Source of the DNA: Gammaproteobacteria bacterium
GTDB lineage: Bacteria; Pseudomonadota; Gammaproteobacteria; Arenicellales; JAJDZL01
Direction of reading: 5' to 3'
DNA length: 33,362 nt
Assembly: GCA_022823405.1 (NCBI GenBank)
Contig: JAJDXD010000035.1
Location: 1-33,362, forward strand
The notes under the pieces were generated by a model that searched no databases, had not been told where the DNA came from, and saw only the letters and a program-made list of their open reading frames with translations. This document shows, piece by piece, positions 9,697 through 20,100 of the stretch. The first letter of the stretch is position 1. Each line of letters opens with the position of its first letter. A program made the translations under genes and the position numbers.

Positions 9697-10368
9697 TTAC
9701 GCATCCGCCGCGGCCGCGCTCTTTGATGGGTTGTGAGATTCCCGGAACACTTCACCATTAAAAATCCAGACTTTCACACCTATCACTCCATATGTTGTAA
9801 TCGCCTCAGCAAAACCATAGTCGACTTTTGCGCGAAAGGTGTGCAAGGGAACTCGACCTTCCCGATACCACTCAGTACGGGCGATATCTGCACCATTGAG
9901 GCGGCCAGATATCATGACCTTGACCCCTAATGCTCCAACCCGCATGGAATTCTTGACTGCGAGCTTCATTGCTCTTCGAAACATCATGCGCTTTTCCAGC
10001 TTCTGACAAATGCTTTCTGCAACCAGGTTTGCAACCAAATCAGGTTTGCGAATTTCTTCGACTGAAACGGCGACTGGAGAACCGTTCATTTTGCTCAATT
10101 CGAGACGCAAACTGTTGATATCTTCTCCTTTCTTCCCGATAACAGTACCTGGGCGAGCAGAGTGAATCGTAACTTTCAAATTCTGTGCCGGACGTTCAAT
10201 CAAAATATCGCTGATCGATGCATTAGGCAGACGTTTGTGGATAAACTCCCGCACCTCCAGATCTTCCTTGAGATACCGCGCATAGTCCCTACCAGATGCA
10301 TACCAACACGATTTCCAGTCTGATGAGATTCCCAGTCGAATTCCAACCGGCTGTACTTTCTGACCCAT
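9697..10368 (-). CDS. rpsC: 30S ribosomal protein S3
   Basis: S3, 223 residues (E. coli 233), lines the mRNA entry channel. It starts [14 protein letters not shown] and contains the KH-domain segment [18 protein letters not shown] at about 75-90 and the C-terminal [20 protein letters not shown] and [14 protein letters not shown]. The tail after this point is shorter than in E. coli and ends in an alanine run (KSAAAADA). Confidence 0.98.
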   Translation of the reverse strand: MGQKVQPVGIRLGISSDWKSCWYASGRDYARYLKEDLEVREFIHKRLPNASISDILIERPAQNLKVTIHSARPGTVIGKKGEDINSLRLELSKMNGSPVAVSVEEIRKPDLVANLVAESICQKLEKRMMFRRAMKLAVKNSMRVGALGVKVMISGRLNGADIARTEWYREGRVPLHTFRAKVDYGFAEAITTYGVIGVKVWIFNGEVFRESHNPSKSAAAADA

Positions 10369-10382
10369 GTTCCTTTACTCCG

Positions 10383-10715
10383 TTATTCGTCAGACACAAT
10401 AACCGTGATATGGCTGTTGCGCTTATGAATTCGATTCACGCGACCCCGTGCTCTAGCCCGCCAGCGCTTTAGAACCGGTGCTTCATCAACAAATGCTGCC
10501 TGTACATACAGCTCGTCGATATTCGCATTGTTGTTGACTTCAGCGTTGGCAATGGCCGAATCCAGCGTCTTGAGAACCAACCTCGCAGCCTTTTTTGTGC
10601 TGTAGGCCAAAATGTCTCTCGCCTGCTCTACCGGAAGGCTACGTATCTGGTTGACAACCAATCGACACTTGTATGGTGACGACCGAACAAACTTTGAAAC
10701 TGATCTGACTTGCAC
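10383..10715 (-). CDS. rplV: 50S ribosomal protein L22
   Basis: L22, 110 residues (same as E. coli), reaches into the exit tunnel with a long beta-hairpin. It contains SSPYKCRLVVNQIRSLPVEQ, VYVQAAFVDEAP-like sequence (YVQAAFVDEAPVLKRWRARA) and RGRVNRIHKRNSHITVIV. The hairpin tip RWRARARGRVNRI is intact, with no macrolide-resistance deletion seen. The start codon is GTG, with GGAG 9 bases upstream. It lies between rpsS and rpsC. Confidence 0.97.
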   Translation of the reverse strand: MQVRSVSKFVRSSPYKCRLVVNQIRSLPVEQARDILAYSTKKAARLVLKTLDSAIANAEVNNNANIDELYVQAAFVDEAPVLKRWRARARGRVNRIHKRNSHITVIVSDE

Positions 10716-10727
10716 TGTCTCTCGCTC

Positions 10728-11000
10728 CTATCTCGCTTTCTTGTCGGCGGCAAACGCCCTGAATGTTCGAGTTGGTGCAAATTCACCCAGTTTATGTCCA
10801 ACCATATTTTCCGTAATCAAAATTGGCACATGGTGACGTCCATTGTGAACTGCAATCGTCAGTCCTATAAAGTCCGGCAAAATCATGGAACGTCTCGACC
10901 AGGTCTTAATCGGTTGTCGACTATTGGTTTCGCGGGCCTTTTGAACTTTTGCCCACAAGTGGTGATCGACAAATGGTCCCTTTTTAATTGATCTACTCAA
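10728..11000 (-). CDS. rpsS: 30S ribosomal protein S19
   Basis: S19, 90 residues (E. coli 92), in the small-subunit head with S13. It shows [38 protein letters not shown] and [15 protein letters not shown]. The frame is open upstream into rplB, but the family N-terminus ([11 protein letters not shown]) demands the TTG at 11000. That TTG has GAGG 8 bases upstream and lies 17 bases after the rplB stop. Confidence 0.95.
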   Translation of the reverse strand: MSRSIKKGPFVDHHLWAKVQKARETNSRQPIKTWSRRSMILPDFIGLTIAVHNGRHHVPILITENMVGHKLGEFAPTRTFRAFAADKKAR

Positions 11001-11017
11001 CCGTCTATCCTCACTGA

Positions 11018-11848
11018 CTATCTGCGCTTGCTTGCTCGTCGAACTATCATGTTCGAGGTGCGTCTTGTCCGCCGAGTACGATAACCTTTGGTTGGCACAC
11101 CCCAAGGTGACACCGGGTCACGACCTCCAGATGTTCGACCTTCGCCACCGCCATGTGGATGATCAACAGGATTCATGGCAACACCACGCACAGTCGGACG
11201 GATTCCTCGCCATCGTTTGGCGCCTGCTTTACCCAGTTTGCGTAACCCATGCTCTTCGTTTCCAACTTCACCAATAGTTGCCCGGCACTTGGAATTGATT
11301 TTTCTCATTTCCCCCGAGCGCATTCGCATAAGAGCATATTTACCTTCACGACCAAGAAGCTGTGCCGAAGAACCAGCTGAGCGCGCCAGTTGCGCACCCT
11401 TACCGGGTTTCATCTCAATGCAGTGAACAACTGTACCTTGAGGGATTCTTTCCAACGGCAAACAGTTGCCGGGTCTAATCTGTACGGTAGTACCAGACTC
11501 CAGCGTGGCACCTGCTGTAATTCCCTTAGGTGCGATGATGTATCTTCGTTCACCATCAGCATACAAAAGCAATGCGATATGTGCACTGCGATTAGGATCG
11601 TACTCGATTCGTTCAACGCAAGCCGGAATGTTGTCTTTGTCTCGTTTGAAGTCGATAATCCGATACCTACGTTTGTGTCCCCCGCCTCGATGCCGAACTG
11701 TAATCCGTCCTACATTGTTACGTCCGTCGGTTTTGCTGACCGAATCCAAAAGAGCGCGGTGCGGACTGCCGCGATGGATTTTCTGGTTCTCAACCTTAAC
11801 CATCCCGCGGCGTCCAGGCGTCGTCGGATTTTGTTTTACCAGTGTCAT
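11018..11848 (-). CDS. rplB: 50S ribosomal protein L2
   Basis: L2, 276 residues (E. coli 273), needed for subunit association and peptidyl transfer. The OB and SH3-like domains are clear, with [20 protein letters not shown] near residue 45-65 and the C-terminal [20 protein letters not shown] containing the essential histidine (E. coli His229). It lies between rplW and rpsS with an ATG start. Confidence 0.98.
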   Translation of the reverse strand: MTLVKQNPTTPGRRGMVKVENQKIHRGSPHRALLDSVSKTDGRNNVGRITVRHRGGGHKRRYRIIDFKRDKDNIPACVERIEYDPNRSAHIALLLYADGERRYIIAPKGITAGATLESGTTVQIRPGNCLPLERIPQGTVVHCIEMKPGKGAQLARSAGSSAQLLGREGKYALMRMRSGEMRKINSKCRATIGEVGNEEHGLRKLGKAGAKRWRGIRPTVRGVAMNPVDHPHGGGEGRTSGGRDPVSPWGVPTKGYRTRRTRRTSNMIVRRASKRR

Positions 11849-11863
11849 ATCTATTTACTGTAT

Positions 11864-12166
11864 CTAAGCTTCAACAGCCTGCGAAAAATCAATATCATCA
11901 TCCTTGTGCAATCTGACATAGGCTTTGCGACGATCACTCTGTCGTCCAATCGTTCGTCCAAATCGCTTCTCTTTACCACGCACATTCAGCACCTGGACCG
12001 ACAAAACCCGAACTTTGAACAGTTTTTCTACAGATTCTTTAATTTCACTTTTCGTGGCATCTTTCGAAACTTCAAACACGATCTGTTTTGCCCGATCGGC
12101 AACCATCGTACTCTTCTCCGAAATAATCGGATAACGAATAATGGTGTACATGCGCTCTTCGTTCAT
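11864..12166 (-). CDS. rplW: 50S ribosomal protein L23
   Basis: L23, 100 residues from the ATG at 12166 (same length as E. coli), at the exit tunnel; it is the docking site for trigger factor and SRP. It has MYTIIRYPIISEKSTMVAD, DATKSEIKESVEKLFKVRV and the C-terminal SDRRKAYVRL. The chosen ATG overlaps the rplD stop as ATGA. An upstream ATG at 12175 would add MAA and deepen the overlap. Confidence 0.96.
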   Translation of the reverse strand: MNEERMYTIIRYPIISEKSTMVADRAKQIVFEVSKDATKSEIKESVEKLFKVRVLSVQVLNVRGKEKRFGRTIGRQSDRRKAYVRLHKDDDIDFSQAVEA

Positions 12167-12780
12167 TGCAGCCACTCGTCAACACTTTTGACAGCACTTT
12201 CTGTCATCAGCACTTTGCCCTGATCAACAACATCAGCCGGGTTCAGCATTGAAGGGTCAATCAGGTGAACATTCGGTATGTTTCTCAAAGACAGGTACAA
12301 ATTGTCACTCGCGTTATCATCAACGATCAGCACTTTTTGGCAATTCAAGTTCTTCAACTGCTGTACCGCCTGTTTGGTACTCGGAACATCACAATCTAAA
12401 TCAGTCACCACAATCAGGTTGTCCCTTCTAAGCGATTCCGATAACGTCGAACGCATTGCTGCCCTAAAGGCTTTGCGATTCACTTTCTGTGAATAGTCCC
12501 GGGGGGAGGCTGCAAATGTCTGACCACCACCACGATTCAGCGGACTGTTCTTCGTGCCTGCTCTCGCTCGACCGGTACCTTTCTGCCTAAATGGTTTGGC
12601 GCCACCACCACGCACCCTGGAACGATTCTTCTGTGCGTGTGTGCCCGCCCGAAATGCAGCTCGGTAAGCGACTACGACCTGGTGTACCAAAGCGCTGTTA
12701 AATTCAGCATCAAAATTAGTACTGGAAACCTCGATCGATTTTTGTCGATTTCCTTCTTTGTCCAATACCTCAATTTCCAT
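12163..12780 (-). CDS. rplD: 50S ribosomal protein L4
   Basis: L4, 205 residues (E. coli 201), with an extended loop at the exit tunnel constriction; in E. coli it also represses the S10 operon. It has AYRAAFRAGTHAQKNRSRVR, GGGAKPFRQKGTGRARAG, and NRGGGQTFAASPRDYSQKVN. The tunnel loop KPFRQKGTGRARAG is intact. It lies between rplC and rplW and starts with ATG. Confidence 0.98.
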   Translation of the reverse strand: MEIEVLDKEGNRQKSIEVSSTNFDAEFNSALVHQVVVAYRAAFRAGTHAQKNRSRVRGGGAKPFRQKGTGRARAGTKNSPLNRGGGQTFAASPRDYSQKVNRKAFRAAMRSTLSESLRRDNLIVVTDLDCDVPSTKQAVQQLKNLNCQKVLIVDDNASDNLYLSLRNIPNVHLIDPSMLNPADVVDQGKVLMTESAVKSVDEWLQ

Positions 12781-12805
12781 GTTCGGTTCCTGTTCCAGAT
12801 AAAAG

Positions 12806-13450
12806 TTAGGATTTCTTTTTGACGGCTTTCGTAACGATGATGTCCGATTGCCGCGAGCCTGGAATTGATCCTTTAATCAACAGTAGTTTACGCTCTGGAT
12901 CAACCTTTACGATTTCAAGATTCTGCTGCACTCGTGTTGCGTCACCAGAATGTCCTGCCATCTTCTTGCCGGGAAAAACACGACTCGGAGTCTGGTTTTG
13001 TCCAATTGATCCCGGTTTGCGGTGCGCCTTGGAGTTTCCGTGAGTTGCACGGCCACCACCAAAACCGTATCGTTTCATCACACCGGTGAAGCCTTTACCA
13101 ATGGAAGTACCCTTGACATCCACTTTTTGTCCTTCATTGAACAGTGATACATCAACCTTGTCACCGACTTTGTAAGAATCAGCTTCTTCAGCATCAACCC
13201 GAAACTCCCACAAGCCTCGTCCTGGTTCAACTCCTGCTTTCTCGTAAACGCCGCGGATCGGCGCACTTAACTTTTCTTCCTTTGATTTACCCGTCGTTAC
13301 TGCAATCGCACTGTAACCGTCTCTTGATTCAGACTTAAGTGCGGTAATGCGATGTGGCTCAACACCGACCACGGTAACAGGAATGGAGTCACCGTCTTCC
13401 TTGAAGACCCGCGTCATACCCAATTTTGTTCCAATCAGCCCTAATGACAT
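12806..13450 (-). CDS. rplC: 50S ribosomal protein L3
   Basis: L3, 214 residues (E. coli 209), an assembly initiator with a loop reaching the peptidyl transferase centre. It begins [20 protein letters not shown] and contains [40 protein letters not shown] and [10 protein letters not shown]. The glutamine in NQTPSRV is at the position methylated by PrmB in E. coli. It follows rpsJ after 29 bases. Confidence 0.98.
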   Translation of the reverse strand: MSLGLIGTKLGMTRVFKEDGDSIPVTVVGVEPHRITALKSESRDGYSAIAVTTGKSKEEKLSAPIRGVYEKAGVEPGRGLWEFRVDAEEADSYKVGDKVDVSLFNEGQKVDVKGTSIGKGFTGVMKRYGFGGGRATHGNSKAHRKPGSIGQNQTPSRVFPGKKMAGHSGDATRVQQNLEIVKVDPERKLLLIKGSIPGSRQSDIIVTKAVKKKS

Positions 13451-13479
13451 GTTTAGTTTCTCTCAATCCTTCTGTATTT

Positions 13480-13815
13480 CTATTTGAGCTTGATTTCGAC
13501 ATCCACACCAGATGGCAGGTCCAATTTCATCAACGCATCAATCGTCTTGTCGGTCGGTGAAACAATGTCAATGATTCGCTTGTGCGTACGAATTTCGAAC
13601 TGATCGCGGGATTTTTTATCCGCGTTGGGCGAACGCAGCAGTGTGTACCGCTCAATTCGTGTCGGCAATGGAATGGGACCTCGCACTAGTGCACCAGTGC
13701 GTTTAGCCGTCTCAAAAATCTGCGCCGCTGAACTGTCAATCATTCGATGATCAAATGCTTTCAATCGAATGCGAACCTTCTGTTCATCGATCGCTCTTAC
13801 TGCCGGACTTGCCAT
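13480..13815 (-). CDS. rpsJ: 30S ribosomal protein S10 (NusE)
   Basis: S10, 111 residues (E. coli 103). It acts in the small-subunit head and, as NusE, joins NusB and NusG in antitermination. It has [37 protein letters not shown] sequence ([20 protein letters not shown]) and [13 protein letters not shown]. The first 11 residues ([11 protein letters not shown]) extend the usual start. It directly follows fusA with only 65 bases between them, without the tuf copy found there in E. coli and without a long S10-type leader. Confidence 0.98.
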   Translation of the reverse strand: MASPAVRAIDEQKVRIRLKAFDHRMIDSSAAQIFETAKRTGALVRGPIPLPTRIERYTLLRSPNADKKSRDQFEIRTHKRIIDIVSPTDKTIDALMKLDLPSGVDVEIKLK

Positions 13816-13880
13816 GGTGTTCTATTCTTCCGCAAAAATTAATTGATTTAGTTGTATCGCTGTCCTAACGCCTGAATCCG

Positions 13881-15980
13881 TCAACTGGCCTTCCTAAGCC
13901 CCAAGCCTGCTTCTTCAATAGAAACCGGAACATAATTGTCAAATTCCATGGAGTAGGTTGCTCGTCCCTGAGTAAGTGAACGCAATGCCGTAACATAACC
14001 AAACATCTTCACCAATGGCACTCTGGCCTTGATCACTTTTCCGCTGCTAACGTCTGAAACTTCTTCAATGATTCCGCGTCTTGAATTCAAGTCGTTTGTA
14101 ACGGCTCCCAGGTATTCACTGGGCGTTACGACCTCGACCGACATAAACGGCTGCAACAGTTGTGGCTTGGCTCGCTGCGCTGCATCGCGAAATGCCTGAG
14201 TGCCAGCGATCCGAAATGCCTGTTCGGATGAATCAACTTCATGAAATGAACCGTCCAATAGTGTTGCTTTCACATCCACTACTGGATATCCGGCAATGAC
14301 ACCTGCTCCCATTGCATCCTCTATGCCACGCTTGACAGAAGGAATGAATTCCTTGGGTATCGCACCGCCGACAACTTTGTCCGAAAATTCAAACCCGCCA
14401 CCCTGAGGCAACGGTTCAATCAGAACTACAACATGCGCAAACTGACCGCGCCCGCCTGTCTGTCGAACATGACGAGTCTCCTGTTCAACCGCAGATCTGA
14501 TTGTTTCGCGATAGGCTACCTGGGGCTGCCCAATATTGGAATCAACACCGAACTCCCGTCTCAAACGATCAATAATGATTTCCAGGTGCAGTTCACCCAT
14601 TCCAGAAATGATGGTTTGACCAGACTCTGAATCGGTTCGAACTTTGAAAGATGGATCTTCTTTTGACAATTTCGTCAGCGCCAGTGACAGCTTGTCTTCA
14701 TCTGCACGGGTTTTGGGTTCGACAGCCTGGGAGACAACCGGTTCTGGAAATTCCATTCGCTCAAGCGCAATTTCATTTCCCTTAGTTGCAATAGTGTCTC
14801 CGGTCGAAACATTTTTCAGTCCTACTGCAGCTACGATGTCTCCTGCTCTGATTTCCTTGATTTCAACTCGATCATTGGCATGCATCTGCAACAGACGGCC
14901 AATACGTTCTTTCTTGCCACTTGAAGCGTTGATTACAGAGTCTCCGGAATTCAATTTACCCGAATACACTCTCATAAACACCAATTGACCAACAAATGGG
15001 TCTGTCATAATCTTGAATGCCAGTGCAGCAAATTTTTCCGTTTCATCGGGCCGGCGAACTTCAAAGATCCCCTTTTCGGCATTAACAACACCCTCAACTG
15101 GAGGCACATCCGTCGGATTTGGCAGATAATCGATCACGCCATCCAGCAAAAGCTGTACACCTTTGTTTTTGAACGCTGAACCGCAAAAGACAGGCACTAT
15201 GGAATTGTCAATCGTCAGACTGCGCAGCCCTTCTCGGATTTGAGTCTCATTGAGTGTGCCATCTTCAAGCCAGGTATTCATCAGATCATCATTCGCTTCA
15301 GCAGCAACCTCGACCAGACTCTCGCGCATGATAGTGGCTTGTTCAACCAGTTCTTCGGGCACTGACTTGCGGGTAAATTTAGCTCCCATTGTGGAGTCAT
15401 CCCAATACCAGGCGTCCATCGAAATCAAATCGACGACTCCCAAAAACTTTTCCTCAGACCCAATTGGAAGCTGCACTGGAATCGCTCGAGCTCCCAGGTA
15501 TTTTTCCACCTGTCCGATCACATTTTCGAAGTCTGCTCCAATTCGATCCATCTTATTGATGAAGATCATTCTTGGCACCCCGTAACGATCTGCCTGACGC
15601 CACACGGTTTCGGTTTGAGGTTCTACACCACCAACGGCACACAGCACAGTGATGGCACCGTCCAGCACTCGCAGCGAACGCTCCACCTCGATGGTGAAAT
15701 CAACATGTCCCGGTGTATCAATGATGTTGATCCGGTGTTCATCCATATCTGTGCGACCACCTTTCCAGAAACATGTTGTAGCAGCGGAAGTGATCGTGAT
15801 GCCGCGCTCCTGTTCTTGTTCCATCCAGTCCATAACGGCGTTCCCATCATGAACTTCGCCGATCTTGTGTGAGATTCCAGCGTAGAACAGAATTCTTTCC
15901 GTCGTGGTCGTCTTACCGGCATCAATGTGAGCCATGATGCCGATATTGCGATAATTCTTGATTGGCGTACTTTTTGCCAT
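13881..15980 (-). CDS. fusA: Elongation factor G
   Basis: EF-G, 699 residues (E. coli 704), the GTPase that drives ribosomal translocation and, with RRF, recycling. G motifs are visible: AHIDAGKTT at 17-25, RGITI at 59-63, DTPGH at 88-92 and NKMD near 142. Domains II to V follow, with the domain IV signature RETIRS and [19 protein letters not shown], and the C-terminal [20 protein letters not shown]. It lies in the str operon between rpsG and rpsJ, starting with ATG. Confidence 0.98.
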   Translation of the reverse strand: MAKSTPIKNYRNIGIMAHIDAGKTTTTERILFYAGISHKIGEVHDGNAVMDWMEQEQERGITITSAATTCFWKGGRTDMDEHRINIIDTPGHVDFTIEVERSLRVLDGAITVLCAVGGVEPQTETVWRQADRYGVPRMIFINKMDRIGADFENVIGQVEKYLGARAIPVQLPIGSEEKFLGVVDLISMDAWYWDDSTMGAKFTRKSVPEELVEQATIMRESLVEVAAEANDDLMNTWLEDGTLNETQIREGLRSLTIDNSIVPVFCGSAFKNKGVQLLLDGVIDYLPNPTDVPPVEGVVNAEKGIFEVRRPDETEKFAALAFKIMTDPFVGQLVFMRVYSGKLNSGDSVINASSGKKERIGRLLQMHANDRVEIKEIRAGDIVAAVGLKNVSTGDTIATKGNEIALERMEFPEPVVSQAVEPKTRADEDKLSLALTKLSKEDPSFKVRTDSESGQTIISGMGELHLEIIIDRLRREFGVDSNIGQPQVAYRETIRSAVEQETRHVRQTGGRGQFAHVVVLIEPLPQGGGFEFSDKVVGGAIPKEFIPSVKRGIEDAMGAGVIAGYPVVDVKATLLDGSFHEVDSSEQAFRIAGTQAFRDAAQRAKPQLLQPFMSVEVVTPSEYLGAVTNDLNSRRGIIEEVSDVSSGKVIKARVPLVKMFGYVTALRSLTQGRATYSMEFDNYVPVSIEEAGLGLRKAS

Positions 15981-16001
15981 CAGACGTTTGTGAGCCTCGT
16001 A

Positions 16002-16472
16002 CTAATATCTGAAATGCGAAAATGCCTTGTTGGCTTCCGCCATTTTGTGTGTGTTCTCACACTTCTTGAACGCTTCACCCGTTTTGTTTGAAGCCTCAAT
16101 CAACTCCGCTGCAAGTCGAATCGCCATGGATTTCTCCCGGCGTTTTCTTGCTGCATCAATAATCCAACGAATTGCCAATGCGTCGCGACGCGTGGCACGT
16201 ACTTCAATCGGGACTTGATAGGTTGCACCTCCAACCCGTCGGCTTTTCACTTCCACAGTCGGTCTGACATTTTCCAGGGCCTCTTCAAAAATCTCCAAAG
16301 GTTCGCCTGCACCGCGACTGATGATGACGTCAAACGCGTTGTAGAGAATTTTTTCAGCAATGGATTTTTTACCGTCCAGCATTAAAACATTGATGAATTT
16401 GGCCACCATGATCTGCTTGTACTTGGGATCCGGCATAATTTTCCGTTTTGGAACCAATCGACGTCTGGGCAT
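16002..16472 (-). CDS. rpsG: 30S ribosomal protein S7
   Basis: S7, 156 residues, initiates assembly of the small-subunit head and lies by the E site; in E. coli it represses the str operon at the rpsL-rpsG junction. It has [40 protein letters not shown] and [20 protein letters not shown], ending [13 protein letters not shown]. It is 37 bases downstream of rpsL and starts with ATG. Confidence 0.98.
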   Translation of the reverse strand: MPRRRLVPKRKIMPDPKYKQIMVAKFINVLMLDGKKSIAEKILYNAFDVIISRGAGEPLEIFEEALENVRPTVEVKSRRVGGATYQVPIEVRATRRDALAIRWIIDAARKRREKSMAIRLAAELIEASNKTGEAFKKCENTHKMAEANKAFSHFRY

Positions 16473-16509
16473 AGTTTCTGTCCGCTTCTGCTAATTCAGT
16501 AGGTCTTGA

Positions 16510-16884
16510 TTATGAGCGTGGCCGTTTGGTGCCATACTTTGAACGACCCTGTCGTCGCTTGTCCACACCGGAAGTATCCAATGCACCTCGCACTGTGTGG
16601 TAGCGGACACCTGGCAGGTCCTTGACTCGCCCGCCTCGAATCAGCACAACTGAGTGTTCCTGCAAATTATGAGATTCGCCGCCGATGTAGGTGGTAACTT
16701 CGTAGCCGTTTGTCAACCGGACACGTGCAACCTTACGTAATGCTGAATTCGGTTTCTTCGGCGTGGTAGTGTAGACACGAGTGCATACGCCGCGTTTTTG
16801 CGGACATGCCTCAAGTGCGGGCACGTTCGTTTTCTTCGTTTGTTTCTTTCGCGGCCGGTTGACCAGCTGATTTATTGTCGGCAT
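16510..16884 (-). CDS. rpsL: 30S ribosomal protein S12
   Basis: S12, 124 residues (same as E. coli), a decoding-centre protein. It has [34 protein letters not shown] and [20 protein letters not shown]. The lysines in TPKKPNS and GRVKDLP that mutate to streptomycin resistance are wild type. It starts with ATG, AAGGA lying about 12 bases upstream. It is the first gene of the str operon, 55 bases downstream of the hairpin and U-rich tract described separately. Confidence 0.98.
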   Translation of the reverse strand: MPTINQLVNRPRKKQTKKTNVPALEACPQKRGVCTRVYTTTPKKPNSALRKVARVRLTNGYEVTTYIGGESHNLQEHSVVLIRGGRVKDLPGVRYHTVRGALDTSGVDKRRQGRSKYGTKRPRS

Positions 16885-16920
16885 TTTCGTTCAGATTCCT
16901 TGGAACGATTGAGTAATTTT

Positions 16921-16971
16921 CCCAAAAAAAACAAATAATAAAAAGACAGACCGCATACGATCTGTCTTTTT
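16921..16971 (-). terminator. Intrinsic terminator between rpoC and rpsL
   Basis: On the minus strand an 11-bp perfect stem (arms at 16961-16971 and 16940-16950, AAAAAGACAGA against TCTGTCTTTTT) with a 10-base loop is followed by TTTTTATTATTTG and then a run of eight T. This is a clear intrinsic terminator for transcripts coming from rpoC. Because the best promoter for rpsL lies upstream of it, it may also act as an attenuator in the rpsL leader. Confidence 0.85.
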
Positions 16972-16973
16972 GC

Positions 16974-16991
16974 CCGTCGCCGATCCGACGG
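16974..16991 (-). other. GC-rich hairpin next to the terminator
   Basis: A 6-bp stem CCGTCG/CGACGG with a 6-base loop lies just upstream (in transcription) of the terminator hairpin, only two bases away from it. It may pair in tandem with the terminator or compete with it. Confidence 0.5.
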
Positions 16992-17009
16992 CAAGCACAA
17001 AGTTGATTA

Positions 17010-17038
17010 ATATTAAACTATTTTAGGTTGAATTTCAA
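17010..17038 (-). promoter_or_regulatory. Predicted sigma-70 promoter for the str operon
   Basis: On the minus strand there is TTGAAA (17033-17038), a 17-base spacer and TAATAT (17010-17015), close to the -35 and -10 consensus at ideal spacing. The start point would be near 17003, leaving a leader of about 119 bases before rpsL that contains both hairpins and the U-rich tract. It is the best match I found in the rpoC-rpsL gap; no comparable pair occurs between the terminator and rpsL. Confidence 0.6.
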
Positions 17039-17107
17039 GCCTGATTTCGAAAAATCTCAATCACGGAAGCTTGCAATTCCAGTTTCATTCGCAGTGTTGC
17101 AACCCGA

Positions 17108-20100
17108 TTAATTCACTCCGGTTTGAAACAACCGATCCGGATCAATCACACTCTCTGGATCATCAGGAGATCTCGCAACAGACTGCTGGAATCCTTGCTC
17201 GAACTCCATTTCCGGCGTTTGCAAACTCAATTGCTGACGGCGCTGGCGCTTACGTTCTTCATGATGCACAAGACCTGTTCCAGCCGGAATCAGACGTCCG
17301 ACGATCACATTTTCTTTAAGGCCGCGCAGTTTATCAACCTTGCCACTCACCGAAGCATCCGTCAACACCCGAGTTGTCTCCTGGAATGATGCTGCAGAAA
17401 TAAATGACTCAGTCATCAATGAGGCCTTGGTTATTCCCAACAGTACTCGAACGGCTTTCGCCTCTTCCTGCTCAGATTCAGGATCAAGCTCTTTGGCTTC
17501 ACGAATTTCTTCATTAACCTGCTCAAAATAAGATCGTTCAACCAACTCTCCAGGCAGAAATTTGGTTGTTCCCGGCTCTTCAATTCGAACCTTGCGTAAC
17601 ATCTGACGAACAATCACTTCAATGTGTTTATCGTTGATCGCTACACCCTGCAACCGGTATACTTCCTGCACTTCCTTGACAATATACGCTGTCAGTTCCT
17701 CTACACCCTTAAGCTCCAGTATGTCAGAGGATACTGGTGCGCCATCAACAATCTGTTCACCACGTTCAACCGTTTCACCGTCAAACACCATGAATGAACG
17801 ACCTTTGGCAATCAATTCCTTGTGCTCATTACCCTCTTCATCGGTAATTATCAACCGGATCTTTCCCTTAGTCTCCTCACCGAAACTGACAGATCCAGAA
17901 TGTCTGGCGTAGACAGCAGGATCTTTTGGCTTGCGTGCTTCGAACAATTCTGCAACCCGCGGTAGACCACCGGTAATATCCCGCGTTGAATCATATTCAT
18001 GTGGAATTCTAGCTAACACATCACCAACATTCACTTCAGATCCATGCTGAACCAACACCTGAGCACCGGTCGGCAGTAGGTAGCGAACCTCACGATTCGT
18101 TTTTGGAAACATAACGGTCTGATCCTGTTCATCAACCAGTCGGATGGCCGGACGATCTTCCATCAGCTTCTGCTTCGAATCCAGCACCGTAAAAAACGGT
18201 CTTCGATCACTGCCCTCATCATTTCCATCATCAGTGGATTGAGAGACTGTGATACTATCAACAAAATTCTCCAACTTGACAATGCCACCGACCTCATTGA
18301 TGATTGGATGAATGTGCGGATCCCAACTCGCAATTGACTGATCCGGCAAAACAGACGTTCCATCTTCGACGAAGAGTTCCGCTCCATATGGAACCTGGTA
18401 GCGCTCCGCTACAATGCCATTGGTATCAAGAATTTTCACTTCACCAGATCGGGTGTTCACAATTAAATTGCCCCGCGTATTTCTGATGTAGCTGACGCGG
18501 TCAAATTCAAGCGTTCCCTTGGTCTTTACAATAATGCCTGTTGCCGTCTGCTCACGTTCGGCGACACCGCCCATGTGAAATGTACGCATGGTTAACTGCG
18601 TACCCGGTTCGCCGATGCTTTGGGCAGCAATCACACCTACCGCTTCTCCCCGGTTTACAAGATGCCCTCTGCCAAGATCCCGACCGTAGCAGGTCGCACA
18701 AATTCCATACTTGGTTTGGCAGGTAACAGGAGAGCGGACTTTTACACGGTGAATTGAGTGTTGTTCAAGCTGTTTTATCAGCTTTTCGGTTATCATCTCA
18801 CCGGCTTTGACCAGTACATTACCATAAGTAGGAGACTTAAGGTCTTCAGCGGTTGATCGGCCTAGAATTCGACTGGCAAGTGGCACCACGATTTCGCCAC
18901 CCTTTACAAGTGCCTCTAGCTTGATCCCTTCTGTCGTACCGCAATCCAGATCCGTAACAACAAGGTCCTGGCATACATCGATCAATCGTCTGGTCAAATA
19001 ACCCGAGTTCGCAGTCTTTAAAGCTGTATCAGCCAATCCCTTGCGGGCACCGTGAGTTGAAATGAAATACTGCAACACATCGAGACCCTCGCGGAAATTC
19101 GCCTTAATCGGGGTTTCGATGATGGTGCCATCCGGTTTGGACATCAATCCACGCATGGCAGCCAGCTGTCTAATCTGGGCATGTGAACCACGAGCACCGG
19201 AATCCGCCATAACGTGAACAGGATTGAATGACTTTTGCTCTACTTCGTTTCCATGCTGGTCGATGACAGTCTCAACACTCAATTTGTCCATCATCGCTTT
19301 GGCGACCTTGTCGCTGGCACGACCCCAGATGTCAACCACCTTGTTGTAGCGCTCACCATCAGTCAATAGTCCGTTATTGGCCTGTCGCTCAACAAATTCA
19401 ACTTCCTTGTCGGCTTTTTCCAGAATTTCTTTCTTATCCTCAGGAATCTCGATATCATCCACGCAGATGGAAATTCCACCTTTCGCCGCATAATCGAATC
19501 CGACATACATCAACTGGTCCGCCAGAACCACCGTTTCCTTCAGACCAACGTGACGATAGCACTCATTCACGATCTCAGAAATTGCTCGCTTGTTGAGCAC
19601 CCGATTGATTAGCGAAAATGACATGCCATCCGGCAGGATCTCAGAAAGAAGGGCTCGACCAACGGTCGTATCGTAAAACTTCCGTTCGTCGCTCCACTCG
19701 CCATTGGTTTTCTTACGCTCATTGATTTTGACTCGAATACCTGCGTGCAGCGATATCGCACCCACATCATGAGCTCGTCGAACTTCTGCAACATCCGCAA
19801 ATACTTTTCCATGACCCTTGGGGTTATTGGCTTCCCGAGTCAGATAGTACAGCCCGAGCACGATATCCTGTGACGGAACGATGATAGGCTCACCATTAGC
19901 GGGGGACAGGATATTGTTGGTTGACATCATCAGCGTACGTGCTTCGATTTGAGACTCCACAGTCAGTGGAATATGCACGGCCATCTGATCGCCATCAAAG
20001 TCCGCGTTGTATGGCGTACAGACTAATGGATGCAGCTGAATTGCCTTGCCTTCAACCAAAATCGGTTCGAAGGCCTGAATGCCCAGCCGATGCAATGTCG

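Noticed and set aside
11390..12223. A 277-codon open frame on the plus strand across rplB, rplW and rplD
   Set aside because: It is antisense to three certain ribosomal protein genes, spans their junctions and shows no recognisable domain or ribosome-binding site.
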